A stretch of DNA of 64,000 bases from Lonepinella sp042468235 (GCF_042468235.1 NZ_CP170386.1:1922001-1986000), one strand, 5' to 3'; shown: positions 16,810 through 26,354, counted from the first letter of the stretch. Notes: generated by a model not told the origin, from the sequence alone. Translations and numbers: made by a program.

Positions 16810-18873
16810 ATGATGACAACAATATTGAATAAACAATGCCAACAAGCGGGTATTTTGCCGTATTTTTTTGATGAAAGGGGATTAAAAATTCCCCCTAAAA
16901 CGGAAGTAAAAAAGCGGTTACTCAAAGCGTTTGAAAATAATTTCTCGCAACATTCATTGTTGCCAACGGTGAAAATATTTCGCCAAAAAACACCGCACTT
17001 TTTCCCATTAAATACCACCAATCAACGTGAACACATACAGGGAAAATGGCAGCTTTGGTTAGAAAATCAGACTGAACCTTTGCAAGGCAAAATCAAACGC
17101 AATACGATTCCGTTACCGCAGAATTTACCACTGGGCTATCATCAATTACAATTAACCGTAGGCAAACAACAATGGCAATGCGTGGTGATTATTGCCCCTG
17201 AACGTTGCTATCAACCGATTGAGCTGCTGGAACACAAAAAATTATGGGGAACCTTTTTACAGCTTTATACCTTAAAATCAGCAACCAACTGGGGTATCGG
17301 CGATTTTGGTGATCTAAAACAATTTATCCAACAGCTCGAGCCTTATCAAGCAGATTTTTTAGGCTTGAATCCGATTCATGCACTCTTCCCTGCCAATCCT
17401 GAATCTGCCAGTCCTTACAGCCCATCTTCACGCCGTTGGTTAAATATTGCTTATATTGACATCGGAAGCCTAGTGGAGTTTCAACAAAGCCAAGAAGCAC
17501 AAGCGTGGTTTAACTCCGATGAAATTCAACAAAAATTAACCGCACTTCGAGCCACAGATTGGATTAACTATGCGGATGTTATTCCGTTAAAATTAACAGG
17601 ATTGCGTTTTGCCTTTCAGCAAGCGGATAAAGAAAATCCTACTTTCATTGAGTTCTTACAAAAAGGTGGCGAAAGCCTGCAAGTACAAGCAACCTTTGAT
17701 GCGTTACACGCCCATTTGAGCCAATACTTTTCCGAACAATGGGGTTGGGATTTTTGGGCGAAAGCGTATCAAGATTTTAACTCGCCAGCCGTGCAACAAT
17801 TCCGCCAGCAACATCAACAGGATATTTTGTTTTACAGTTGGTTACAATTTATTGCTGATCAACAACTGGCAGAATGTGATGCTTTGTGTAAAGCACAAGC
17901 GATGCCAATCGGTTTATACCGTGATTTAGCGGTCGGCGTAACGGGTAATGGGGCAGAAACTTGGAATAATAAAACCTTATTTTGCCTAAATGCTTCTGTC
18001 GGCGCACCACCCGATGTACTTGGACCGCAAGGGCAAAATTGGGGATTAACGCCATTCAATCCACACATTTTGCAACAACAAGCCTATCGTCCGTTTATTG
18101 AATTAGTCAGATCTAATATGCAACACTGCGGTGCGTTACGCCTTGATCATATTATGTCTTTATTGCGTTTATGGTGGATTCCGAAAGGGGATAGTGCGGT
18201 CAACGGGGCTTATATCCGTTATCCAGTGGACGACTTAATTGCGATTCTGGCACTTGAAAGCCAGCGTCATCAATGCACTATCATTGGAGAAGATTTAGGT
18301 ACGGTGCCAAAAGAAATTGTCAGCAAATTACGTAATGCAGGCATTCTCTCTTACAAAATCTTTTATTTTGAATTTGACCAACAAGGACAAAGCCGAGATT
18401 TACAACAATATCCTTATCAAGCCATGACAACCCTAAGTACCCACGATTTACCCACCATTAACGGTTATTGGCGTGGTTATGATTTTGAGTTGGGACAACG
18501 TTTTGGCGTTTATCCAAACCCACAAATTTTGGCGGTGTTACAAAAAGAGAGAATTCAAGCCAAAAGCAAAATCTTGCAACGCTTGCAACAAGCAGATATA
18601 GACATTGAACAGGGGATTGATGAAACCCTTGATTCTCAAGTAAGCAAAACATTCAATCATCAATTACAACGCTATGTGGCTAAGGTAAGTAGTGCATTAT
18701 TTGGTTTACAACCCGAAGATTGGTTAGATATGACCGAACCTGTCAATATCCCTGGCACCAGCGCGCAGTATCCTAATTGGCGGCGGAAATTAACTAAAAA
18801 TATTGATGCGATTTTTGCCGATCGGGAAATTCAGGCGTTGTTGATTGGGGTGAAACAGCAGCGGTTGGGTTAA
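16810..18873 (+). CDS. malQ: 4-alpha-glucanotransferase (amylomaltase)
   Basis: Disproportionates maltodextrins, lengthening short chains for MalP and releasing glucose. The start chosen is ATG 16810 (687 aa, as in E. coli MalQ, about 694 aa) after AAGGGGAAC; the frame is open further up to 16756 but without a ribosome site. GH77 signatures are present: SPYSPSSRRWLNIAYIDI, YRDLAVGV with the nucleophile Asp, GEDLGTVPKEI with the acid/base Glu, and STHDLPTINGYW. The N-terminal carbohydrate-binding-like extension of the long MalQ type is present. A terminator follows. Confidence 0.96.
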   Translation: MMTTILNKQCQQAGILPYFFDERGLKIPPKTEVKKRLLKAFENNFSQHSLLPTVKIFRQKTPHFFPLNTTNQREHIQGKWQLWLENQTEPLQGKIKRNTIPLPQNLPLGYHQLQLTVGKQQWQCVVIIAPERCYQPIELLEHKKLWGTFLQLYTLKSATNWGIGDFGDLKQFIQQLEPYQADFLGLNPIHALFPANPESASPYSPSSRRWLNIAYIDIGSLVEFQQSQEAQAWFNSDEIQQKLTALRATDWINYADVIPLKLTGLRFAFQQADKENPTFIEFLQKGGESLQVQATFDALHAHLSQYFSEQWGWDFWAKAYQDFNSPAVQQFRQQHQQDILFYSWLQFIADQQLAECDALCKAQAMPIGLYRDLAVGVTGNGAETWNNKTLFCLNASVGAPPDVLGPQGQNWGLTPFNPHILQQQAYRPFIELVRSNMQHCGALRLDHIMSLLRLWWIPKGDSAVNGAYIRYPVDDLIAILALESQRHQCTIIGEDLGTVPKEIVSKLRNAGILSYKIFYFEFDQQGQSRDLQQYPYQAMTTLSTHDLPTINGYWRGYDFELGQRFGVYPNPQILAVLQKERIQAKSKILQRLQQADIDIEQGIDETLDSQVSKTFNHQLQRYVAKVSSALFGLQPEDWLDMTEPVNIPGTSAQYPNWRRKLTKNIDAIFADREIQALLIGVKQQRLG

Positions 18874-18882
18874 TTAATAATT

Positions 18883-18922
18883 AAGCGACATAACCCATAA
18901 ATATTATGTCGCTTATTTTTTA
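18883..18922 (+). terminator. Terminator after malPQ (possibly bidirectional)
   Basis: AAGCGACATAA (18883-18893) and TTATGTCGCTT (18904-18914) form a perfect 11-bp stem with a 10-nt loop, followed by ATTTTTT. It lies between the convergent malQ and phosphohexomutase genes. Confidence 0.88.
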
Positions 18923-18935
18923 AGCCATCAACAAC

Positions 18936-20588
18936 CTAACAATCCTGCCCACCATATTTCTCATCACGCAACATGGCACGCACGGCGTGATCAAAGTCTT
19001 TTAACACCTGATCGGCATTTTCTGCATTCACGCCTTTGGCATCTAAATAGAATTTGATTTTTGGTTCGGTACCAGATGGACGGACAATTAAGCGGCTGCC
19101 GTTATCTTGGATAAAGACCAAAATATCATTTTGGCGTTCGGTTTTTAAGTGATCGATTACCTGTACAACGGTATGCTCACCAATTTGAGTTGGTGGATTT
19201 TGGCGAAGTGCGGTCATTAATTCGCCGATTTTGCTTAAATCGCTGACACGAATAGAAATTTGACCACTGACATAGGCACCAAATTCTTGAGTAAATTCTG
19301 CGATATAATCTGCAAGGGTTTTGCCTTGTTGTTTTAAATAGCAAATGAGATCAAGGAACACAATAGCAGCAGAAATACCGTCTTTATCACGCACTTTATC
19401 GGGGTCAACTAAATAGCCTATGGCTTCTTCAAAACCGAATAATAAACCTTGTACTTTGCCAATATATTTGAACCCTGTTAAGGTTTCTTCCGATTGGAAA
19501 CCGTATTTTTTCGCAATTTCTGCTAACGCTGGCGATGATACTAAAGAACAAGCTAGAACGCCTTGTTTTCCTTGATTTTGCTGGGCTAAATACCAACCCA
19601 ATAAACAACCGATCACATTACCATGCAAGGCTTTCCAGTTACCTTGAGCATCAGGCATTGCCACAGCTAAACGGTCTGCGTCTGGGTCGTTAGCTAAAAT
19701 AAATTCTGCATTTTTCGCTTTAGCTAATTTAAAGGCTAAATCTAATGCCCCTTTTTCTTCGGGATTAGGGAAATTCACCGTTGGGAAGGTGCCATCGGGT
19801 TGAATTTGTTCAGTGACTAAATGGGGTTGTGGTAAGCCTGCTTTGCTTAGGGTTTTGCTTAACACTTCATAACCCACACCGTGCATAGCCGTATAAACAT
19901 AGTTAATCTCGGCTTTTGGCTGTTTAGCTAGGCTTGCCGTTTTTTCAATATAGGCGTTGACGACTTCATCATCTAACACTATGTAATCTTGGCTGCGTGG
20001 TAAATCTTGAATATTACCAAGGGCGACTTCATCAATTAAGGCAGCAATTTGTTTATCGGCAGGTGAAACAATTTGACCGCCACCATTGGCTTTGCCTAAA
20101 TACACTTTATAGCCATTATCTTCTGGTGGATTATGACTGGCAGTCACCATTACACCTGCGGTGGTGTCAAAATGTTGGATAGCGTAGGCTAACACTGGGG
20201 TTGGCAATTTACGGGGTAATAAATAAGTTTTAATCCCTGCTCCTGCCATGATTTCAGCGGTATCTTTAGCGAAAACGTCAGAATTTTTCCGACCGTCATA
20301 ACCTAAAACGATGGAGGGCTTTTCATCATAACCTTGAATAAATTTGGCTAAACCGCCAGCAGCTTGAGCCACGAGAACACGGTTCATACCCATTGAGCCT
20401 GCTTGTAAACGCCCACGTAAGCCAGCTGTGCCAAATTGCAAACGTCCGTCAAAACGGGCTTTGAGTTCATCTGTGGCAGCCTTATCACCTGCTTGTGCTT
20501 GTTCAATTAATTGATTTAATTCTGCTTTGGTTTCTGCATCGGGATCTTGTGCTAACCAGTTTTGTGCAATATTAAAAATTGTTGTCAT
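18936..20588 (-). CDS. Phosphoglucomutase / phosphomannomutase (alpha-phosphohexomutase)
   Basis: Interconverts hexose 1- and 6-phosphates through a phosphoserine. The 550-aa protein belongs to the long PgcA/ManB-type branch: GTAGLRG (residues 53-59), the active-site TASHNPPEDNGYKVY with catalytic Ser151, the metal loop DPDADRLAV near residue 305, and the phosphate-binding GTEPKIKFY near the C-terminus. It is convergent with malPQ, whose product glucose-1-phosphate it would convert to glucose-6-phosphate, so the location fits its role. The activity toward mannose versus glucose phosphates cannot be told from sequence. Confidence 0.93.
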   Translation of the reverse strand: MTTIFNIAQNWLAQDPDAETKAELNQLIEQAQAGDKAATDELKARFDGRLQFGTAGLRGRLQAGSMGMNRVLVAQAAGGLAKFIQGYDEKPSIVLGYDGRKNSDVFAKDTAEIMAGAGIKTYLLPRKLPTPVLAYAIQHFDTTAGVMVTASHNPPEDNGYKVYLGKANGGGQIVSPADKQIAALIDEVALGNIQDLPRSQDYIVLDDEVVNAYIEKTASLAKQPKAEINYVYTAMHGVGYEVLSKTLSKAGLPQPHLVTEQIQPDGTFPTVNFPNPEEKGALDLAFKLAKAKNAEFILANDPDADRLAVAMPDAQGNWKALHGNVIGCLLGWYLAQQNQGKQGVLACSLVSSPALAEIAKKYGFQSEETLTGFKYIGKVQGLLFGFEEAIGYLVDPDKVRDKDGISAAIVFLDLICYLKQQGKTLADYIAEFTQEFGAYVSGQISIRVSDLSKIGELMTALRQNPPTQIGEHTVVQVIDHLKTERQNDILVFIQDNGSRLIVRPSGTEPKIKFYLDAKGVNAENADQVLKDFDHAVRAMLRDEKYGGQDC

Positions 20589-20638
20589 AGTATCTCCTTA
20601 TTTTTATTAAAATAATCATTAACATGGTTGTTAATTAT

Positions 20639-21532
20639 TTAGCCTATCTTTTTCAAGGCTAAAATACAACCTAAAATCACGATTATTCCGCCCATTCCTT
20701 GATATAGATTAATCTTTTCACCCAAAGTGAAATAGCCAATAACTGCGGTGGAAAGGGGAATGATTAATTGAATAATATTAAACACCACCACCCCTTGTTT
20801 TTGTACAATATAAAATGCCATTAACATGCCTGTCAGCATGCCATAAATCCCAGCCAAACCTAAGCTAATTAATAGCCCTTGATTGACCTGTTGCAGTTGT
20901 TCAATGCTATTGGTATGAATGGCAAGCATAAGATAAAGCAATCCTGAAAGGGTGGCGGTGGAGGCACTAATCACAATAGCGTGCAATTTTCTCGCCACCT
21001 GTTTTACCAACAAATTTTGAATAGATTGAATAAAAATAGCGGTGGCTAAAAACAGTGAACCGAGTAGAAAATCGCTGTTTTGTGCATTTTTATTACTATA
21101 AAAAACAAAGATTAGCGAACCTATAATCGCTATCAGACTGCCGACATAAAATCGTTTTTGTTTAGCTCGTTGGCGTTCATCTTGAAAGAAAATGGCTGCC
21201 ATAATAATGGCTAATGGCATCGCTAAAATACCAAAAATACTGCCAGCTAAAGCGGAGGTGTATTTTAGTCCATTAATAAAAAAATACATATTACCCGTCA
21301 TAAATACCGCTAATAGCAATAGGCTGACAATAATCTTCGGCTCTACCCATATTTTTTTCAGTTCTTGTCTAAATTTTACCAAACAAATCAATACGAAAAA
21401 TAATCCACCTGATAAGAATCTGACGGCGTTATTATTTAAGGTTTCAAAATGAATGCTCATAAACCGCATAATGGGGAAACCAAAGCCCATTAGAATGATA
21501 TAAGAAAGGCGAGTCAGCTGTTCGTTGTGCAT
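20639..21532 (-). CDS. EamA/DMT-family membrane transporter
   Basis: 297-aa protein with about ten hydrophobic segments arranged as two EamA halves; the second half begins near residue 150 (FLLGSLFLATAIFIQSIQNL). Typical DMT features include FLSGGLFFVLI early, the small-residue-rich helix ALAGSIFGILAMPLAIIMAA, and AVIGYFTLGEKINLYQGMGG near the end. Proteins of this class export metabolites or amino acids; the substrate is not predictable. It lies 50 bp downstream of the phosphohexomutase start on the same strand and is followed by no obvious partner. Confidence 0.88.
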   Translation of the reverse strand: MHNEQLTRLSYIILMGFGFPIMRFMSIHFETLNNNAVRFLSGGLFFVLICLVKFRQELKKIWVEPKIIVSLLLLAVFMTGNMYFFINGLKYTSALAGSIFGILAMPLAIIMAAIFFQDERQRAKQKRFYVGSLIAIIGSLIFVFYSNKNAQNSDFLLGSLFLATAIFIQSIQNLLVKQVARKLHAIVISASTATLSGLLYLMLAIHTNSIEQLQQVNQGLLISLGLAGIYGMLTGMLMAFYIVQKQGVVVFNIIQLIIPLSTAVIGYFTLGEKINLYQGMGGIIVILGCILALKKIG

Positions 21533-21721
21533 GGCTTGTTATATGATAAAAATATGTGCAATACTGTCGCAAAATACCTAAAAAATAAAGCAATAAACCT
21601 TGAAAATGAGAGATGGTTCACAGTTTTTTTATCTATATGCGTAACAATAGACCAGTTCTAGCACTGAATTTATGCTAATATAATTCCCTATGAAAGACAT
21701 CTCTTATGTATATTGATCGCT

Positions 21722-23056
21722 ATGAATATTCGTTACCTGTTACATAAAAAATTACGCCAAACGCACCGCATTTCTCGAAAAACCATTGAATTTTCTTGCC
21801 TGTTGATTGGGGCGAGTTTAGTTGCTTTATTTTCTCTTGGTTTTGCGAAATTAGCAGAATTAGGGCTGGAATGGAACGCACTTTGGACGGCTAGATATCC
21901 CCTTGCAGTTTGGCTAGTATTACCTTTGGGTATGGCGTTGTTAGCTTGGTTTACACCGAGATATACGCCTTATGTGGGCGGTAGTGGTATTCCGCAAGTC
22001 ATTGCTGCATTGAGCTTGCCACATGGTGCGAGAAAGTCCTATTTAGTACAATTTGTGCAAACTTTGTGGAAAATCCCGTTAACTTTTTTAGCCATGTTAT
22101 TTGGTGCGTCTGTGGGGCGTGAAGGTCCTTCGGTGCAAGTGGGGGCGGCGGTGATGTTGGCTTGGGGGAATTGGTGTCATCATCATAATATTGCGTTTCG
22201 TGGTTTGAATGCCAATGAATTAATGGCAGCTGGTGCAGGTGGTGGTTTAGCGGCTGCCTTTAATGCTCCCTTAGCTGGGGTTATTTTTGCCCTTGAAGAA
22301 TTGGGGCGTGGGGTAATTTTGCGTTGGGAACGTCGTGTGTTATTAGGCGTTCTTGCAGCGGGTTTTATTTTAGTGGCGATTGACGGTAACAACCCTTATT
22401 TTCCATTATACAAAGGTGCTACAAATACAAAAGATATTTTGCTTTGGGTGCTAATGTGCGGTGTTATTTGTGGAATTTTAGGGGGGATTTTTGCTCGTTT
22501 ATTGGCGAAAGGTGTAGCTGGTGTGGTACCTGCCATGATTCGTGGTTGGGTTCGCCATCACCCCGTTACTATGGCATTAATTTTAGGTCTAATTCTTGCA
22601 GGATTAGGCACTTATACTAACGGACAAACCTATGGCACGGGTTATGAAGTGGTCACGCAAGCCTTAGATGGGCAACTGATTCAACCAGAAACGACAGGCA
22701 TTGCCAAATTATTTGCCACGGTTGCGACCTATTGGACTGGGATTGCTGGCGGTATTTTTACCCCTGCATTGACAGTGGGAGCTGGAATCGGCTCACAGAT
22801 TTCTAGTTTCACTGGTGAGCTAGTAGATGGTCGTTTATTGGTGTTATTGTGTATGGCAGCCTTTTTAGCAGGTGCCACGCAATCACCTGTGACTGCAGCG
22901 GTTGTCGTTATGGAAATGACAGGTAGTCAACCCGTGTTAATCTGGTTATTAATTGGTGGGATTGTATCGACTATTGTGTCACGTCAAATTATGCCAAAAC
23001 CGTTTTATCATTTTGCGGCTGGACGTTTTCGTCAGCGTATTCAAGAACAAGGATAA
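21722..23056 (+). CDS. clcA: ClC-type chloride channel / H+ antiporter
   Basis: Inner-membrane chloride/proton exchanger, in enteric bacteria part of extreme acid resistance. From the ATG at 21722 (444 aa) the selectivity motifs are complete: GGSGIPQV (residues 87-94), GREGPSVQV with the gating glutamate E134, AAAFNAPLAGVIFALEE with the internal proton glutamate, and GGIFTPALTVGAGIGS. The C-terminus has no CBS domains. DusA follows after 11 nt on the same strand, so the two may be cotranscribed. Confidence 0.93.
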   Translation: MNIRYLLHKKLRQTHRISRKTIEFSCLLIGASLVALFSLGFAKLAELGLEWNALWTARYPLAVWLVLPLGMALLAWFTPRYTPYVGGSGIPQVIAALSLPHGARKSYLVQFVQTLWKIPLTFLAMLFGASVGREGPSVQVGAAVMLAWGNWCHHHNIAFRGLNANELMAAGAGGGLAAAFNAPLAGVIFALEELGRGVILRWERRVLLGVLAAGFILVAIDGNNPYFPLYKGATNTKDILLWVLMCGVICGILGGIFARLLAKGVAGVVPAMIRGWVRHHPVTMALILGLILAGLGTYTNGQTYGTGYEVVTQALDGQLIQPETTGIAKLFATVATYWTGIAGGIFTPALTVGAGIGSQISSFTGELVDGRLLVLLCMAAFLAGATQSPVTAAVVVMEMTGSQPVLIWLLIGGIVSTIVSRQIMPKPFYHFAAGRFRQRIQEQG

Positions 23057-23067
23057 TTCAAAAACTT

Positions 23068-24063
23068 ATGCAAAATCAACCGCACTTTCCTACACCTTAT
23101 TACCGTGGACGTTTTTCCGTGGCACCGATGTTAGATTGGACGACGCGCCATTGCCGTTATTTTCATCGTCAATTTACCCAACACGCTTTGCTTTATACGG
23201 AAATGGTGACGGCTCAAGCGATTATTCACGCCAAATATGATCATTTAGATTTTGATTTAGCGGAAAATCCTGTTGCCTTGCAATTAGGTGGTAGCGACCC
23301 TGAACAGCTCAAACAATGTGCGATTTTAGCCGAACAACGGGGCTATAAAGAAATCAACTTAAATGTGGGTTGTCCGTCTGATCGTGTACAGAACGGCATG
23401 TTTGGCGCATGCTTAATGGCAAAAGCAGATTTAGTGGCAGACTGTGTGCAAGCTATGCAAAGTGCAGTGCAAATTCCTGTCACGGTGAAAACCAGAATTG
23501 GCATTGATGAGTTAGATAGCTATGATTTTCTGTGTGATTTTGTGCAAAAAGTGCAAGCCGTGGGCTGTCAGGATTTTATCGTACATGCTCGCAAAGCCTG
23601 GCTTTCTGGCTTAAGCCCAAAACAAAATCGTGAAATTCCACCTTTAGATTACGAGCGAGTGTATCAGCTCAAACGAGATTTCCCGCACCTTTGGATTAGC
23701 ATTAACGGTGGCATTAAAACCATTGCAGAAATACAAACCCATTTGCAACAGGTTGATGGCGTGATGGTAGGACGTGAAGCCTATCAAAATCCGTCTTTAT
23801 TAGGCGAAATTGATCGAGCCTTATTTGACCCTAACGCACCGATAATCACTGCTCATCAAGCGGTGCGGAATATGTTCCCTTATATTGAAAGCCAACTCAG
23901 TCAGGGTGTGTATTTAAATCATATTGTTCGCCACATGCTCGGTGCATTCCAAAACTGCAAAGGGGCAAGACAATGGCGACGACATTTAAGTGAAAATGCC
24001 TGCAAGCCGAATGCTGGGGTGGACGTAGTGGAAACGGCATTGGGGTTTGTGGAAGCGGATTAA
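23068..24063 (+). CDS. dusA: tRNA-dihydrouridine(20/20a) synthase
   Basis: FMN enzyme reducing uridines 20/20a in the tRNA D-loop. The 331-aa length is that of E. coli DusA. It contains the FMN barrel with APMLDWTTRHCRYF at the N-terminus, the DusA-type EMVTAQA, NLNVGCPSDRVQNGMFGACLM with the catalytic Cys, the HARKAWLSGLSPKQNREIP block diagnostic of DusA rather than DusB/C, and SINGGI near residue 210. The start overlaps a DNA uptake sequence (AACCGCACTTT encodes residues 4-7). A broken second piece of this gene occurs at 26171-26283. Confidence 0.96.
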   Translation: MQNQPHFPTPYYRGRFSVAPMLDWTTRHCRYFHRQFTQHALLYTEMVTAQAIIHAKYDHLDFDLAENPVALQLGGSDPEQLKQCAILAEQRGYKEINLNVGCPSDRVQNGMFGACLMAKADLVADCVQAMQSAVQIPVTVKTRIGIDELDSYDFLCDFVQKVQAVGCQDFIVHARKAWLSGLSPKQNREIPPLDYERVYQLKRDFPHLWISINGGIKTIAEIQTHLQQVDGVMVGREAYQNPSLLGEIDRALFDPNAPIITAHQAVRNMFPYIESQLSQGVYLNHIVRHMLGAFQNCKGARQWRRHLSENACKPNAGVDVVETALGFVEAD

Positions 24064-24074
24064 ATCGTGGTGGC

Positions 24075-24761
24075 TTAAAATCCCTGTTCATTAAGTTTAC
24101 GATAAGCCTGACAACCCCCTTTTAAACCACGATCACAAGATCGCCCATACCATTCTTTCGCCACGGTTCTATTTTGGCGAGTGCCAATGCCGTTTTCATA
24201 TAAATACCCCACCGCATATTGGGCAAAAAGATACTGTTTTTCGGCTGCTCGTTTCATTAACTGAAAGCCTTTTTGATCGTCTTGCTCCACCACTTTGCCA
24301 GAAAGATAGAGATCCGCTAAACCAAATAAGCCTTTAGGATGATTTTGATTAGCGGATTTTTGAAACCACACCAACGCTTGCTGTTCATTTTTCGCCACAC
24401 CATCACCATTGAGCAACATTTCAGCAATTTCCGCCTGTGATGGGGCATCGCCCTGCTCGGCAGCTTGCTTAAACCAAAAGAACGCCTGCGAATGATCTTC
24501 TTTCACGCCTAAGCCTAATTGATAAATCACCCCCACAATATTCTGTGAATCCACATCCCCTTTTTCCGCCGCACTTTTATGCCATTTCAACGCCAAGCGA
24601 TAATCTTTTTCTACGCCATCACCAATAAAATATCTCGATCCTAACATCGTTTGAGCGTTGGTATCGCCTAGCTCGGCTTGATGTTTGAGTTGGTCGATTT
24701 GGTTAGCGTGGGCGGTACCGATTAACACAAACAGCAAAGCAATAGTAACCAATTTGAACAT
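24075..24761 (-). CDS. Exported Sel1-repeat protein
   Basis: 228 aa. A signal peptide (MFKLVTIALLFVLIGTAHA) is followed by about five Sel1-like repeats of 36 residues, each recognisable by a core such as ALKWHKSAAEKGD, FFWFKQAAEQGD and VWFQKSANQNH with the GDGV-type turn. The C-terminus has two cysteines (SCDRGLKGGC) that may form a disulfide. Sel1 repeats act as protein-binding scaffolds in the periplasm; the partner is unknown. It is convergent with dusA and divergent from a plus-strand pair that includes another Sel1-like protein with a similar Cys-bearing C-terminus. Confidence 0.9.
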   Translation of the reverse strand: MFKLVTIALLFVLIGTAHANQIDQLKHQAELGDTNAQTMLGSRYFIGDGVEKDYRLALKWHKSAAEKGDVDSQNIVGVIYQLGLGVKEDHSQAFFWFKQAAEQGDAPSQAEIAEMLLNGDGVAKNEQQALVWFQKSANQNHPKGLFGLADLYLSGKVVEQDDQKGFQLMKRAAEKQYLFAQYAVGYLYENGIGTRQNRTVAKEWYGRSCDRGLKGGCQAYRKLNEQGF

Positions 24762-24856
24762 TTTGACTTCCCCCTGAAAAGGCTATATTAAACCATATTG
24801 CACAAAAAAAAAACAATAGTAGAATAAATATTATTCCAATCACAAAGGAGTTATTT

Positions 24857-25297
24857 ATGAATAATGAACAAAACATTCCCCATTTAATTGATGTTGTCGT
24901 CAATATCTATAAACGTCCCAATACAACTGATGGCTATTTTCAAGTCATTCGAGCCTATGATCCTTATGACGAAAGTAATTTGCGACACATTATGCACAAA
25001 ATGCGGGAAAGTGGAAATTATTGGATTACTTGCGATGAGTCAGTAGAGCTAGATCTATTTCATTATATTGCCTGTCTTGATACTCAAAAATTAAAATTCC
25101 GAGATTCCCCTAATCTAGTAAAAATCTCTGCATTAGGTGAAGTAAATTATTCAAATATAGAAAGTTTAGATCCCACAATAAACATCCAAATTGAGAAAAA
25201 TATTTCTAACCAACTAGACCCAAATCAAGAATATCAATACCACTTAAAAACGAAACGATTACATCCCATTCGATACAACGATAAAGGAATCTACTAA
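24857..25297 (+). CDS. Uncharacterised 146-aa cytoplasmic protein
   Basis: Starts MNNEQNIPHLIDVVVNIYKR after a strong AAAGGAG ribosome site. It has no signal peptide, membrane segment or motif that I recognise; the sequence is rich in Asp, Asn and Tyr. Its stop codon overlaps the ATG of the next gene (TAATG), so it is translationally coupled to the exported Sel1-like protein. The pair is flanked by dusA and a dusA remnant, hinting at insertion as a module. Confidence 0.75.
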   Translation: MNNEQNIPHLIDVVVNIYKRPNTTDGYFQVIRAYDPYDESNLRHIMHKMRESGNYWITCDESVELDLFHYIACLDTQKLKFRDSPNLVKISALGEVNYSNIESLDPTINIQIEKNISNQLDPNQEYQYHLKTKRLHPIRYNDKGIY

Positions 25298-26181
25298 TGA
25301 AAAAATTACTGTTTTTATTGCTGCTAAGTTTAACACCTTTTAGTCAAGCTGATGAACCCGAAGCTGAAACTGAGTTTGATATGAAATTAGCTGCGTTTAG
25401 GTTAGAACAAGAAGGCAACTATGTCGGTGCAGTGAAAATTTACGAAGAAATGGTTGATAAATTTAAATCTAAAAAAGCCATGCAAAAATTGTATTGGATT
25501 TATGATGCTGTGGGTTGCTCAAATTCCAAGTTTTATGCCCAATGCCAAGCAATGGAAAATCCACAATTAGCCACATATTGGTTAAAGGAAATGGTCGGGT
25601 ATGGTGTGCCTAAAGATTCGTATGCCTTATCTGGTTATAGCTCTTTGATGATTCGATACGCCGAAGAAAAAAATTGGTATGAAGTAAAACGAATGGCTAC
25701 TCAAATTCTTAATGCGACTGATGAAGAAATTGCCTTTGCTTATAATGAAGGAGATTTTGAGTCTTATTGGCAAGACAGGAAAAAATGGGACAGTTCTTTA
25801 ACCGAAAAAGACAAAGCTAAACATTATAAAAAATATTTAAATTTAGAAGAACACTACCCAGACAAAGCATCCGCATCAGATCCTAGACGTACCGCTTATG
25901 GTCTTCTTGCTCAAATGTATTTTAATGGAGAAGGAGCGAGACAAGATTATAATTTGTCTTGGCAATATGCGACGAATGAAAAAGTAAATTGGGGGATGAC
26001 GGTAGGTATTGTTGCTATTCAGCTATATGAAGGACTTGGTGTAAAACAGGATAAACAAAAAGCCTTAGACGTTATAGGTGAATATTGTGATAGAACGGGC
26101 TGGAAATCAGTATGTAATATGTACAATATTATGCAAGAAGGTGACATTTCATTTAAAAATATGAAAATTCATTGGTATTGA
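25297..26181 (+). CDS. Exported Sel1-like protein
   Basis: 294 aa with a signal peptide (MKKLLFLLLLSLTPFSQA) and helical repeats. The clearest Sel1 unit is near residues 200-245 (AYGLLAQMYFNGEGARQDYN, then AIQLYEGLGVKQDKQKALD). The C-terminal EYCDRTGWKSVCNMYNIMQE resembles the SCDRGLKGGCQAYRKLNEQG end of the Sel1 protein at 24075-24761, so the two are distant paralogues. The last codons (IHWY and stop) appear to be read from the edge of the dusA remnant, so the natural C-terminus may have been altered. It is coupled to the preceding gene. Function unknown. Confidence 0.8.
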   Translation: MKKLLFLLLLSLTPFSQADEPEAETEFDMKLAAFRLEQEGNYVGAVKIYEEMVDKFKSKKAMQKLYWIYDAVGCSNSKFYAQCQAMENPQLATYWLKEMVGYGVPKDSYALSGYSSLMIRYAEEKNWYEVKRMATQILNATDEEIAFAYNEGDFESYWQDRKKWDSSLTEKDKAKHYKKYLNLEEHYPDKASASDPRRTAYGLLAQMYFNGEGARQDYNLSWQYATNEKVNWGMTVGIVAIQLYEGLGVKQDKQKALDVIGEYCDRTGWKSVCNMYNIMQEGDISFKNMKIHWY

Positions 26182-26283
26182 TGGAGTTAGATAGCTACGA
26201 TTTTCAGTGCAATTTTGTGCAAAAAGTGTAAGTCGAATGCAGGGATTGCAATGGTGGAAACGGTATTAAATTTTGTTGAATAA
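26171..26283 (+). pseudogene. Internally deleted dusA remnant
   Basis: The first half (about 26171-26232) matches dusA 23501-23553 with few changes (ATTGATGGAGTTAGATAGCT versus ATTGATGAGTTAGATAGCT). The second half (about 26232-26283) matches the dusA 3' end from 24001 (AGTCGAATGC versus AGCCGAATGC, then GTGGAAACGG and the TAA). The 440 bp between are missing. In intact dusA the two borders both carry TGCAAGCCG (23552-23560 and 24001-24009), so deletion between these short direct repeats explains the structure. Confidence 0.8.
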
Positions 26284-26284
26284 C

Positions 26285-26304
26285 TTTATGGTTGTAACCA
26301 TAAA
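26285..26304. promoter_or_regulatory. Palindrome upstream of AAA/DUF4143 gene, site 1
   Basis: TTTATGGTTGTAACCATAAA is a 20-bp palindrome apart from the central GT. It overlaps a weak -35 (TTGTAA, 26292-26297) that is 17 bp from a perfect -10 TATAAT at 26315-26320. Confidence 0.6.
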
Positions 26305-26330
26305 AATATAAATGTATAATGGCATTATTA

Positions 26331-26342
26331 TGGTTATAACCA
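26331..26342. promoter_or_regulatory. Palindrome upstream of AAA/DUF4143 gene, site 2
   Basis: TGGTTATAACCA repeats the core of site 1. The two centres are 42 bp apart, about four helical turns, and they bracket the -10 box. The ATG is 13 bp further on. Confidence 0.55.
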
Positions 26343-26354
26343 GAAGGATTCTAC

